Made by a program: the position numbers and the translations under genes
Source of the DNA: Cryoendolithus antarcticus
Taxonomy: Eukaryota > Ascomycota > Dothideomycetes > Cladosporiales > Cladosporiaceae
DNA: 64,000 nucleotides
NCBI GenBank assembly: GCA_002077065.1
Contig: NAJO01000009.1
Span: 186,001-250,000 of the forward strand
Direction of reading: 5' to 3'
The notes under the pieces: generated by a model
What the model was told of the DNA's origin: nothing
The model's database searches: none
What the model saw: only the letters and a program-made list of their open reading frames with translations
Shown here: piece by piece, positions 34,854 to 45,353 of the stretch
Numbering within the stretch: position 1 is the first letter of the stretch
Layout of the letters: every line of letters starts with the position of its first letter

Positions 34854-35849
34854 ATGTCAGTGCAGAATGCCATGATGGAGTCGGGACTGTTCGAAGACTT
34901 GCAGAAGAAGATCGACGAAGATACGCAAGTCAAGGACGTGGGTCTCAGCCGGTTCTTGTCGATACAAAATCCCATTGCTGACGGATCCTTCGTAGACTCT
35001 GCGCGAGATCGTCCAACAGCTCGAGAAGCAAGGTCAGCAAATAATTGATCAGACCAGCGCAAGGTGTACGAGACCTGACCGGATCGATTCTAGACCGCGC
35101 GACCCAAGCGATCTTATCGAAAGCACATTCGACGCCGTCGGCAGAACGTAGGTCGTTTAAGCTGGTCCCGGGTCTGACCAGATGCTAATGTTTGACAGTA
35201 TCGCCTGTTCTCCAAGCCGCACAATCGAGCATCGAGAACGAAGTGCAATCGATCCAACGACTGGCAGAAGTAGCGTCGAAGCATCCCTACTATCGCTACA
35301 ACTATGCCTGGACGCGAGAGATGCAGAGTGCGGTCAGTGGCAAACACGACCTACTGGAACGGAGTACAGAACGCTGACGGGTGTCACGAAGACCTTCTCG
35401 ATCCTCTACTGCGCCTATCTAGGGGGTCTGAATACCCAACCCGGCCACCTCCTTACCCTCGCCGAGGTCACAACACTCATGCAAAGTATACATTTCCTTC
35501 CCTCCCCTCCCTCCCATCCCATCCCCCTGACCCCCTCACAGTCCCCCCAATAGCCCCCACCACAGACTCCTTCCACCTCACACCCGAAGAGTACCTGCAA
35601 TCGCTCATCTCGCTCGTCGATGAGCTCTCCCGCCTCGCTCGGAACTCCGTTACGCTCGGCGACACAGCCCGTCCTCTGCAAATTAGTAAGTTCATCAAGG
35701 ACGTTCACGCAGGGTTCCAGATGCTAAATCTGCGGAACGACGGGTTGCGGAAACGGAGCGATGGGGTGAAGTACCGTGTCAAGGAAGCGGAGGATGTGGT
35801 GTATGATTTGAGTTTGAGAGGGTTGTTGCCGGGGCAGGGGAAGGTGTGA
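34854..35849 (+). CDS. Translin (six exons, 208 aa)
   Basis: Translin is a DNA/RNA-binding protein that, with TRAX, forms the C3PO nuclease implicated in small-RNA processing and tRNA trimming. Exons: 34854-34937, 34996-35032, 35094-35147, 35199-35332, 35392-35485 and 35542-35849; phases agree throughout and give 208 residues. Exons 2 and 3 join as LREIVQQLEKQDRATQAILS, then HPYYRYNYAWTREMQSA, then TFSILYCAYLGGLNT. The last exon carries the family hallmark block: FHLTPEEYLQSLISLVDELS, LARNSVTLGDTARP, FIKDVHAGFQMLNLRND and VVYDLSLRGLLPG. The helical fold and C-terminal block are decisive. Introns are 51-61 nt, two with GTCAG-type donors. TRAX is not in this window. Confidence 0.9.
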
Positions 35850-36211
35850 GATCTTCTTACCAAGTTGCGATCGCTGTAGTCCAAATGAAGCTGCCCTGCC
35901 AACGCTGTGAAATGAAGCTGGGGCACAGCGCAGGCTTAGCTGATGGACGACTCGCATTGCTAGTAACACAGTGTATTGAAGTCGAGTTCGCTGTGCTGTA
36001 CAATTCGTGTGTCGAGCGGAATCATCACATGCCGCGCGCCATGCTCCCCTAGCGCGTCGTCCGCCCTTCATCTCTCTGTTGTATGCGCCTCTTATATATT
36101 CCTACACCCCACCGAATCGTGAAACGGGCTTCTCCGCAAGACCGACTGATTGCTCAGGACCCTCAGATCCCCTGACTAATCACTCTACGCCGCATAGATC
36201 CCGTCACATCA
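35850..36211. other. Convergent 3' flanks of translin and TIM9
   Basis: Short interval between stop codons on opposite strands; nothing recognised. Confidence 0.45.
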
Positions 36212-36619
36212 TCACCTCCCCCCACCCATACCCCCCTGCTGTGCCATTGCCGCATTCTGCTCCTGGAACCTCTCCCCAAGCCTCTCGGAGCTCTTCAAGA
36301 ACTTGTCAACGCACCGCATCACGCAGCCCTCTTCTTTCGATTGTAGGGATTTGGAAGTGAAGTCTGAGACGCAATCGGTGAAGCAGCGTTGGACAAGGTT
36401 GGAGTACATCTGAGGAAGTGTGTAAGGATATGCGCAGAAAGTTCAATGGGGTTGTAACTTGGAGGACGAACGTTCATGAAGTCTTTCATTTGCTTGCGCT
36501 CCATGCGGCCTTGGAGCTCCATTTGCTCTTGGCGATTTCTGAGGGCCGTGTGTTAGCTGAATGATGCTACGCCATCGATAGGATGCTCGAGTGACTGACA
36601 ATGCGTCCATTTGGCTCAT
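36212..36619 (-). CDS. TIM9: Mitochondrial import chaperone Tim9 (94 aa)
   Basis: Small Tim of the intermembrane space; with Tim10 it escorts carrier proteins to the TIM22 complex. Exons 36619-36600, 36538-36472 and 36409-36212 join in frame to 94 residues; introns are 61 nt (donor GTCAGT) and 62 nt (donor GTTCGT). The exon 1 to 2 sequence reads [20 protein letters not shown], then [15 protein letters not shown]. The twin CX3C motifs are CFTDC and CVMRC, 16 residues apart, followed by [12 protein letters not shown] short Gly/Met tail follows. An in-frame upstream ATG at 36643 exists, but the chosen start fits family length. Confidence 0.95.
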
Positions 36620-38246
36620 GCTGGGCAAATGATGTGATTTCAAGAAGACTACTTTGTGGTATTCGGTCCGGCGACTTGGTGCAAGAGTTTCGGCGGAGTG
36701 ATGGGATGCTTGTAGTTGCGCAATAGGTACTCTGTACTGCGTTTGGTGTTCGTAAATGTATGGCCGAGCTCATGTCCGAGGCTAGCGGACGGGGGTTCTG
36801 GTTCCCGCCGGGCCGGCGAACCTTACCTTACCGGCACCTCGCTTAGTCACGCGAACATACCTGGATGGCCTCTCACCACCTATTGCACTCTACGCTTCAT
36901 CACTTGCCATACACCTACGCGCAGCAAAGGCGATATGGGCTAGACTGAGTGCTACTCGTGGCAGACGAGGATCAGGCATATCAGACATCGTGGACCTTGA
37001 TGTATGGCGATGTGCCTCATTTGACCTCATCGTACGCGATTACTAGGTGCTGTCGAACCGCGTTGCTCATGTGGAGTTTGTGCCAGTCATGCAATAGTAG
37101 ACAATTGTCCGGGTCGAGCCCATAACAGTGTGATGAGGTAAAACGAAGCAGCACACTTACGTCGTTGGCCAATTCATTCTTCGCTTGCGTCTGCCGGCCT
37201 TGGACTTATCTAGCGATTGAAGGGCTTTCACTTATGCACGCGTCGACTGCAGCTACATTGTGAAACGGACCTTGATCTAGTTGAACTATCAACAATAACT
37301 ATAGGCATAATCCAGACTCACCATGACCATGCCATCCTTTAGCTATCTGAACAGGGACGAGACGATGAACTGTGTATAGTATACCAAGCTTCAGCCTGTT
37401 GGCACGGGGAGCGAGGCTGCAGATCTTCGTGCCACTGCAACGCGTTCGGCTGGAGCCGCTGGACACTGAGAAGATGGTGTAGACCTTGCTATGCTTAATA
37501 GGTAGATCACGGTGATGAAATTGACTTGTTAGCCTCTGTCTTCACATCGCGATGTCCAACATCGGGTTTGGCTCAGTCCCAGCATCTCGGTAGTTTCATC
37601 CGCAAGTGAGCTGATCCAGAACACCTACAGTGCATGCGTGCAGGCTGCGACGTCATGAAGCGTGAGGTGTCATGTTGTGTGCCTTGGACGTCTGCGTTTC
37701 GAAGCGTCGCCTGCCTTGATATCCTATTTTGGGACGCATGACTACTGTGAAGGGCCTGAGGTACCGTAAGCGCATGTTGTTAGTGTGGCTGTGCAGGCAG
37801 TGATTAAGTGTTATCCTCTGCAACACCACTTCGTCTGAAACACAGATCTGCATGAGCGTAGTATATGTCATTGACTTTGAGGTTCTTAGCTACTCTGCTA
37901 CGTGCATGCATGAAGCATCACGCGATGGCCGGGTTTGATGTGTAGTGGATGCAGCAGCTGATCTATCGACTTCGATCGAACTGGCCTGTCTCTTAGTACT
38001 GCCAAGAATCCGCGAGCTCCCAAACTAATCTCCTAGCCGACTGGACAACACCCAGCGTCGCCGTCGTGCGCAGACACTTTTTTTCCTGCCCACATCATGC
38101 TACGCGATTCCTCACGCCCCATTGCATACGTTCCTCGATTCCGAACACCTCGCAATCCTCGACGCTAATCAACGTTACCCGCGGACATCTCCTGAACGTG
38201 GCCTCATGCAGTGACCGCGCGACAATAGCTGCACAGTCACGCGCTC
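36620..38246. other. Intergenic, no gene supported
   Basis: 1.6 kb between the divergent TIM9 and RhoGAP genes, unusually long for such promoters here. No coherent frame, RNA gene or repeat seen. Confidence 0.45.
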
Positions 38247-41027
38247 ATGGCGTCTACTGTGCGCGAAGCACAAGCAGCGCCGGTGCAGAGCGAATCGTTG
38301 AAGGGATGGTGGAGGCAGTTCAAGAGAAGTGACAAGAAACCTCAGGAGCAATCAGGTATGCGCCTACACTTTCTTTTGTTGGGGCGAGACGAGCGATATG
38401 AAGTGAGCGCGCGGCGCGTAAATGGGACAGTAGAAGCAGACATCATGACATGCAGAGTTTGCGATGCGCAGAAGAGAACAGCAACCTGACAACAACATGT
38501 GTAGGCATAGAACCGGATCAGGGCATCTTTGGCATTCCACTACAAACATCGATACGATACGCCAACGTAGCGATTTCGCTGTTCAACGATGAGGGTCAGA
38601 GCTACATCTACGGCTATGTGCCAATTGTGGTGGCCAAATGCGGTGTCTTCTTGAAGGAGAAAGGTCAGTGATGCCATACCACAAGGAAGCCGCGATCCAC
38701 TAACAAGTCAATCAGCAACCGACGTGGAGGGCATATTCCGACTAGCTGGCAGCGAGAAACGCATCAAAGAGCTCAAAGTCGCGTTCAACTCACCCGATCG
38801 CTATGGTAAGGGCTTGGACTGGTCAGGGTACACCGTTCACGATGCTGCGAACGTCTTGCGAAGATACTTCAATCTGCTACCGGAGCCGATTATACCGCTC
38901 GAGTTCTATCGGCGATTCAGGGAGCCTCTGATGAACCACCAGGCGCAAGCGGTGGGCGAGATGGATGCACAAAGCCCGACCATTGGTGACTTCGATGACA
39001 AGAGTGCAATTCGGATTTACCAAGCGCTCATCACTGAGCTGCCGCCGCTGAACAGGCAGCTTCTGCTGTACATTCTCGATCTACTGGCAGTATTCGCGAG
39101 CAAGTCAGATCTGAACAAGATGACTACACCAAACTTAGCGGCCATCTTCCAGCCTGGCCTGCTTTCCCACCCAGACCACGACATGGCGCCTCAGGAGTAC
39201 AGATTGTCGCAAGATGTCCTGATCTTCCTCATTGAGAACCAGGACAGCTTCTTGATCGGTATGCCAGGGACAGCAGCTGATCAAGGCACGGTGGAGGAAG
39301 TAAGCGGTGGCAGTCCCAAGACGTCCACACCATCGACACCGAATCGCTCGAAGACTTTGATCGGCCGATCGAGCTCGAACGCCAGCACAGCTGCTGGAAG
39401 TCGATGGGGTAGCATCAGGCGGAATGCCTCTGTCTCGAGTCGCACCAGCAAGCGTGCAGATGCTGGTCCCACGCCTGTTGGTGCTACAGGTGTTCCTCTG
39501 ACGCCTAGCGGGAGCGTACATCGAAGCAACACCGTACCATCCCGACGCGCGGGCAGCGCTGCAGCATCGCCTCGCTATGGGCGAGAGAAGCACTCTGACC
39601 CTTCGACGCCAGGTCGGGACACGCCACCGGTGCTTCTCGCTGATACTTTGAAAAGGGAGTCATCGGTGCAAAATACGCCAATAGCTGCAGCAGGACCCGG
39701 TTTCCCCCTGTCGCCACCTGAGATCATTTCCGCATCCTCAAGCGAGGCAACGACACCATTGGCCACTGTTGCGAGCGACACATCGTCTGCGACTACTCGT
39801 GACTTTCGAACGCCCAAGAGAGACACGACACCTCTTTTAGCACCCCCGGTGAGCATCAATGAACGCAATCGAAGTCAAGATCGTCAAGCCAGCACTGCGT
39901 CAACTGCTTCGGCCGCATCAGGTCTCCTCAACATCTTCAAACAATCTCCCGGCTCAGATAGCGATGGCAGGAAGCCTAACAAGCTCCAGAAGAAGCGCAT
40001 ACCTGGGTCTTCATTGTCGAGTGCACAGAGCTCTACCCAGAGCCTGGGCAAAGAAGCGCAAGATGCGCTGCCACGCTCCCCAACTACGCCTATGTACACC
40101 GCCCAGTCGCAGCATGAGGGAAACAGCTATATTGATCATCCTGGCTCCGGCCCAGTCTCAGCAGCACCAGCCCATTCAACACCACAGCGCATGCCTACAG
40201 ACGCCACGCTCAAGCCTACGATCTCACCCTCCAACTCATTTCACAGCCATGTCAGTGTTACCGACCAGAGTGACGCTGATATGGTAGGCGACGATATGCC
40301 TGCGGGCTCGAACGAGTCTCCGGATAAGCAGAAGCGAAGACATCGCTGGCGCTTCTCCCGTGGCCAGAACAAGTACGATGGACCCGCTTCACCACCGCCA
40401 GCTTCCACGCCGTACAGCACGATGCCGCCGAAAGAAAACGCCATGTCCCGCTCCACCATCGGCAGTAGCAGCGCAGCCGGCTCGCAACCCCGTCGCAGCT
40501 TTCAGGAAGCCGCGCCATCGGGGAACTATGGTAACGAACAATCGCCTGGCATGTCACGGGCGGCACAGGTCCCATCAGCAAGCCAGTCAGCTGCCACGGA
40601 TTCCAGTGTCTTCTCTGACAGCGAACGCGAGAAGAAAGGACCTATGGGCTGGATTCGTAACAAGATCCACGAGAGGAAGGAGAAAGACGCCGAAAAGAAG
40701 TCACGGACCCTCAGTCGTCCGGGTGGCGAGAGTAAACCTGACCTGAGAATTCCTAGTCAAGGGCAGGTGGAGGGTTTGCCGGTGAGAGGCAAGAGTATGG
40801 ACATGCAGAGAAGCATGAACGAGGGGACGGGCACTGTAACACCGCAAGGCGGCGTGTCGAGTGCAGGCATGGGCAGTGCCATGGGCAGCGCTGAGGGCTC
40901 TGCGCCAACGAGTCGGCCACTGAGTCAGATCCTGGATCCTCAGGCATCTGTGGCAGCACCGGGCACTAGCACTGTGCAACGCGATGGCCTGGACACTGTG
41001 CAGGAGGGCAAGCAGGCCGCGCCGTGA
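38247..41027 (+). CDS. SAC7: Rho GTPase-activating protein, Sac7/Bag7 type (859 aa)
   Basis: Stimulates GTP hydrolysis by Rho1-like GTPases, tuning wall integrity and actin polarity. Exons 38247-38355, 38505-38663 and 38716-41027 join in phase 1 at both junctions to 859 residues. The RhoGAP domain covers roughly residues 40-250: GIFGIPLQTSIRYANVAISL, YIYGYVPIVVAKCGVFLKEK, VEGIFRLAGSEKRIKELK with the catalytic arginine in GIFRLAGS, YFNLLPEPIIPLEFY, LLYILDLLAVFASKSD, and TTPNLAAIFQPGLL. The long C-terminal region is Ser/Thr/Pro-rich and disordered, with a basic stretch (KQKRRHRWRFSRGQNK) and a KGPMGWIRNKIHERKEKD segment. The second intron uses a GTCAGT donor. The domain wording matches the Sac7 lineage rather than LIM-RhoGAPs. 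Confidence 0.92.
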
Positions 41028-42269
41028 AGGTTCGGACCTGGGTAAGACATGGGACGCGTAGCATCGGAGATCAGTCTGACACAACTTCTCATATGTTGAT
41101 AGGCTAGGGTGTAATGCAATGGAAGGACGATCGAAGCAGTCGATGATCTGTCAGCCTCATCCCTTGCTTCGACCGCGTTTGCTAGAATACTTGACTTCAT
41201 ATCAATTGCACGACGTCGACCGCAATCCCAAACCTTACCACGATACCTTTACCTAAGCTGCGGTCAAAGGACCACCTTTCTTCCCCTCCTCACTGGACAG
41301 CTACGAATAGCAACTCCCGCAGCTTCTGAACACCACACATCCCTGTCTTGCCACTCTTCTCGTGCTGCGAACTCCAATGCATCTCCCCATGAAACCCATA
41401 TGCACACACAAGTCAATACTATGACGCTCGCGTTTCGGACGACCGCACAACGAAGTCTTGGCCAAGACGGTACGCAAATTGCCTGCCAGACCGAAGACGG
41501 AACAGCCTATACAGAAGCTCAAGCGACGTCGATCATGACAACGCTATGGACTAGGATGTCCCCTCCCAACACTCTGGAAATACCGTCGGCATCTCATTGT
41601 CTCACAGACACGCGCATGTAACCTCGTGAGACCTCGCCGCACAGAACGAGGATGGAATTCCGAACATATCCTGACACAGCGGCTGCGTCGCATCACCTCA
41701 GCGGACACGCAATCCGACGCCTCGGCCGTTTGGTGAGTGACGGCAAAGGAAGCCTCCACTCGTGAGCCGTCGCGGCCGCACAGGCCCACTCAGATCGCCC
41801 GCTGCAGCAGTTCTGCAAGAGCGGCGATCTTGCCTCGTATTCAGCTGGGGAAGCTTTTCCCATCCAATTGCACACTTCACACCAGTTTCTTACTACTCTG
41901 AGCGTTTCATCTTCCTATCGTCGCTTGCTCGTACATACCACGCGCGCGTATATTCATTACTGGAAGCAGGTGCCAGGACCGATTAGCATCGATATCAAGC
42001 ATTGCGCTATAGACGACTCTAAGGCGTAAGCGAGGTTGGTGATCTCTGGTGTACCGTCAGCCACCCGCGTAATTCTGTAGGAAGGCCAGGTTAGTCAGAG
42101 CTCTATCTCGTGTTCGAGAAGTCTGCTCGAGCGCGTGACGACGATCTCGCATCGATGCTGATGCCATTCGTGCACACAGGCGCTCCGCCCGCTACCTTTC
42201 GTTGATCACACACGGTTCTGCGTCTTCCCACCAACGCGCGCATAGGCTCCGGCCACACATACCTTCACG
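41028..42269. other. Intergenic, no gene supported
   Basis: 1.2 kb between two plus-strand genes; short conflicting frames only. The 3' end holds the promoter of the GPI-anchored protein. Confidence 0.45.
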
Positions 42270-43981
42270 ATGGTGTCCTTCCGCTCGCTCCTCTTACTCA
42301 CGTCAGTCGCCCTCGCCAGCGCAGGCGAGTTCCAGGATCTTGTGAATGATGTACCCGCCGAGTCCCTCCGCGAAGCTTTGAACCAGCACCCCAAGTACAA
42401 AGACGGCGTCTTCGAAGATCACCACGATGCCATCGCCGCCGTGCACCAAGACGACCCGGCACTGGCGACACGACTGGTTGATCTTGCGAAGCAGGATGGT
42501 CTTGAGAAGGAGTTGAGGAAGCGGCAGAATGGGACGACGGAGGCTCCGAGTTCGACGGTGGTGGTCACTACGAGCGCGGTTGTGGTCACGGATCCGACGA
42601 CGACTGCGATCAGTCTGACAACGGAAAGCAGTACAGTACCTGTCTCGAGTCAGGGCGGCGGGGATACAAGCCAAGGTCAGTTGACGTCTACTACCGGTGC
42701 TGGAGTGTCTCAAGGATCAAGTGCGGCTGGGAGTACGACAGAGACGCAAGGAACGAGTGTTGTGGTTGTGCCAGTGTCAAGCGCAGAGAGCAGCGCAGCG
42801 GTCACAAGTGTAGCGCAATCGACTAACGCTCCGGACTCGTCTGCAGCTCCCCAGAGCTCTCAAGGACAGTCGACAGCCGCAAGCAGTGCGGCATCTGACG
42901 GATCTTCTCCTTCTAGCGCAGCAACATCCAATGGTGGTCAGTCTATCGTGCTTCAGCAATATCACCAACAAAGCACTGTTTTCAGCATAAGTGATCAACC
43001 GTTCAGCAATATCGAACTTGGGCTTCTGGCGTTCCGCGGATCACATGCAGAACCATAGGATGAACGCTGACTTTTCTCATAGCTTCTAGCAACGGCGGCG
43101 GCACTACCGTCGCTATCACAACGACGAACGAGGCTGGGAGCTCAATCACGACGTCCTTGGTAGCCGAGTCTACCGTCGCGGCCTCGCAGCCACCGCCGGT
43201 CACGACAACGAACAACGAGGGTAGCACTGTAGTCAGCACTCCTGCAGCGATCACTTCAGCAGTCGTTACAGGCGGCGGCTCCTCAGCAGCAGGCACCCAA
43301 TCCGGCGTTCTTGTCCCCATCGTAGTCTCCTCGACCGCAAGCGATGGCAGCGTAGTCGCCGTGACGACCTCCGCCTTCGTCTCCTCCGCCTCGGAATCCC
43401 TCGTCGTACCTCTCACAACGACAAACGCCCAAGGCAGCACGTTCACAACCTCAACACGCGTGCCCGCGGCCGTCATAACGACTACCAACGCCCAAGGCTC
43501 TGCTGTGGTGACAACCTCCCCCATAGCCGCCATAGCAATCGGCTCCGGCGGCAGTATCATTACATCCGCGCCAGCCTTCGGCGCCAGCCCGTCAGCCGGC
43601 ACATCCCGCATGATCATCTCGACCACAGACGAGTTCGGCAACTCCGTCGTCCTTTCAGGTGCTTCTGCCGGCGCTGTTATTACCACCACCGACGCTAGCG
43701 GACGCACGATAGTGACCACCATCACGCCCGGCGGTGGGCAGATCTCGGAGCTCGTGCTGCAGACTACGACGCTGCCGGATGGTAGTCTTAGTACGATTAC
43801 GAGTTTTGAGGTTGTGGGTGCTGGAGGGCAGGCGACTTCGACTGGGCCTGGCGGCCCGGCGGAGACGAGCGCTAGCGGGAGTCCTGGGTTGCAGAGCGGT
43901 ATTGCGGCGCCTACTGGTCGGATGGGTGTGGAGATGGCGGTGCTGCTGGGAGGCGCGGTGGGCGTTGCGGCCTTCTTGTGA
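42270..43981 (+). CDS. GPI-anchored Ser/Thr-rich cell wall protein with repeats (521 aa)
   Basis: Signal peptide MVSFRSLLLLTSVALASAG, a short folded segment (about residues 20-88) ending at a KR pair, then a long Ser/Thr/Val-rich stalk expected to be O-mannosylated. Exons 42270-42936 and 43083-43981 join in phase 1 across a 146-nt intron with donor GTCAGT. The second exon holds about six degenerate units of the type TTTNxxGS: TTTNEAGSS, TTTNNEGST, TTTNAQGST, TTTNAQGSA, STTDEFGNS and TTTDASGRT. The C-terminus has small residues then a hydrophobic end (GVEMAVLLGGAVGVAAFL), the usual GPI-attachment signal. Likely a structural or adhesin-type wall protein; function is inferred from architecture only. 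Confidence 0.85.
43082..43700 (+). repeat. Degenerate intragenic repeats encoding TTTNxxGS units
   Basis: Several copies of a short motif with the core ACGACxAACxxxxxxGG are spaced irregularly within the second exon of the wall protein gene. Repeats of this type in surface proteins often vary in number between strains; no such comparison was possible here. Confidence 0.55.
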
Positions 43982-44683
43982 GCAAGGGAGCAATTGTAGA
44001 TGTATCTTGGGATGATGGGCAACGACTCTCTGTACAGCATAGCGATGGGTATGGGCTTGGTAACATAATGATGGCGACGGGATGACTGGGAAGGTGTAAA
44101 TATGTGACTTGAGACAGGGCGAAAAGTATCGACAAAATGTCAGGCATACGGTAATCCTCACAAATACTTCGACTGGATGAGCATGTCCACTCGCGCTTTT
44201 GCAGTCTGCGTGCTGCTGGTTCACGTCTGGCAGCCTCCCAGCACCTTCACCTCCGAATGCCTCCCATCGCCACCACGCCGAAACATCAGCCAACCTTCAC
44301 AACCAAATCGCATGCAAACCCAATCTCACCACCAAAGTCCCGATGCATCCACGATCAATAGTGGCGTCCCTGTATGTCACCGCAGATCTGAAGGCGCAGT
44401 GCATGTTTCACGTTTCCACGACGCGGCGTTCGTCATATCGCCAAGTTTGGTCGTTGCTTCCTTGATGCCAGAACCTTGGCCTACGAGCAAGTGCAGCAAC
44501 TCAGCCACGGGAAAGTTTAATTGCACGGAGCCTTATATTTGTTTGACAGGTCTTGTTTATTATATCCACTCTTGAATCCACATTCAAAGGCAAAAATATC
44601 CAGACCATCGATCAGACCCGCCAAGCAGCAGTCAATCATCAAGCACCAGATCCGAATCAACAAACAAACACACATCAAACAAC
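43982..44683. other. Intergenic, no gene supported
   Basis: Contains the wall protein 3' flank and an AT-rich leader (about 44560-44683) directly upstream of the 41-residue microgene. Confidence 0.45.
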
Positions 44684-44870
44684 ATGGGTCTCATGTGGAC
44701 GAAAGGTTTCGGGGGGAAGCACGCTGGTGAGTCGCGCAGTGCACCGCTGCTCTGAAAGGGATGAGCCATGACTGACAAGCTTCGTAGGCGGCGGTGTCGT
44801 AGTCGACAAGAACGGCGTGCGCCGCGCACCATGGCGTTTCTCCCTCGGCGGGCTCAATTGCTTCAAGTGA
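44684..44870 (+). CDS. 41-residue two-exon microprotein of unknown function
   Basis: Exons 44684-44726 and 44788-44870 join in phase 1 across a 61-nt intron with donor GTGAGT, branch CTGAC and acceptor CGTAG. The product starts MGLMWTKGFGGKHAGGGVVV and ends WRFSLGGLNCFK, stop TGA at 44868. Retaining the intron gives an unrelated tail, so splicing is needed for the second half. No signal peptide or obvious transmembrane helix; the composition is Gly-rich with basic and aromatic residues (VRRAPWRF). An A/C-rich leader (CAAACAAACACACATCAAAC) precedes the ATG, like many highly expressed fungal genes. I do not recognise a family. Too short for standard gene finders, but splice-site quality and frame consistency favour a real gene. 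Confidence 0.55.
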
Positions 44871-45353
44871 TCGCACACAATCAACATAAGAGCGGCATGC
44901 ATGCGGTCTTCGAAGTGTGGCGCGAGTCTTGATGGATGGTAACCAGGGTAATCGAAGCTGTAGGAAAACAAGCCCAGATCAGGAGCGGTGGGACAGGCAA
45001 GGGAGTTGGGAGTCTTTGTTGGGCAGCGGGATTGAGCGAGTGAGCGAGCAAATGGTATACCTCTTTCAGCATTGCATTAGCATGGATGTAATCGATGAGC
45101 ATAGCAAATGATGTTGTGTTGCTTCTTCACTTACCTCATTACAAGATCATTCACGGCGCGGTGAGCTTTGGGCGACTCTCCTGTCGCAACAGGTGCTCTC
45201 ATCTGTGGCGTAACACGGCAGCGTGTACGAGACCTCTAGACCCATTGACCATAGCAGGTTCACGGCTCACAAGCACACGTTCATACACGGCCGTAATCGA
45301 ATAGATTCCTTCGCCTTCCCCGCTTGCCTTCCCTTCCCTTCCCTTACGCTACA
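44871..45353. other. Convergent 3' flanks, nothing seen
   Basis: Between the microgene and the MHP1 stop. Contains a short CCCTT-type simple repeat near 45327-45345. Confidence 0.45.

Noticed and set aside
35066..35093. 28-nt intron in translin using GTACGA donor
   Set aside because: Far too short for a spliceosomal intron; the donor GTCAGC at 35033 gives a 61-nt intron and a better translin sequence.
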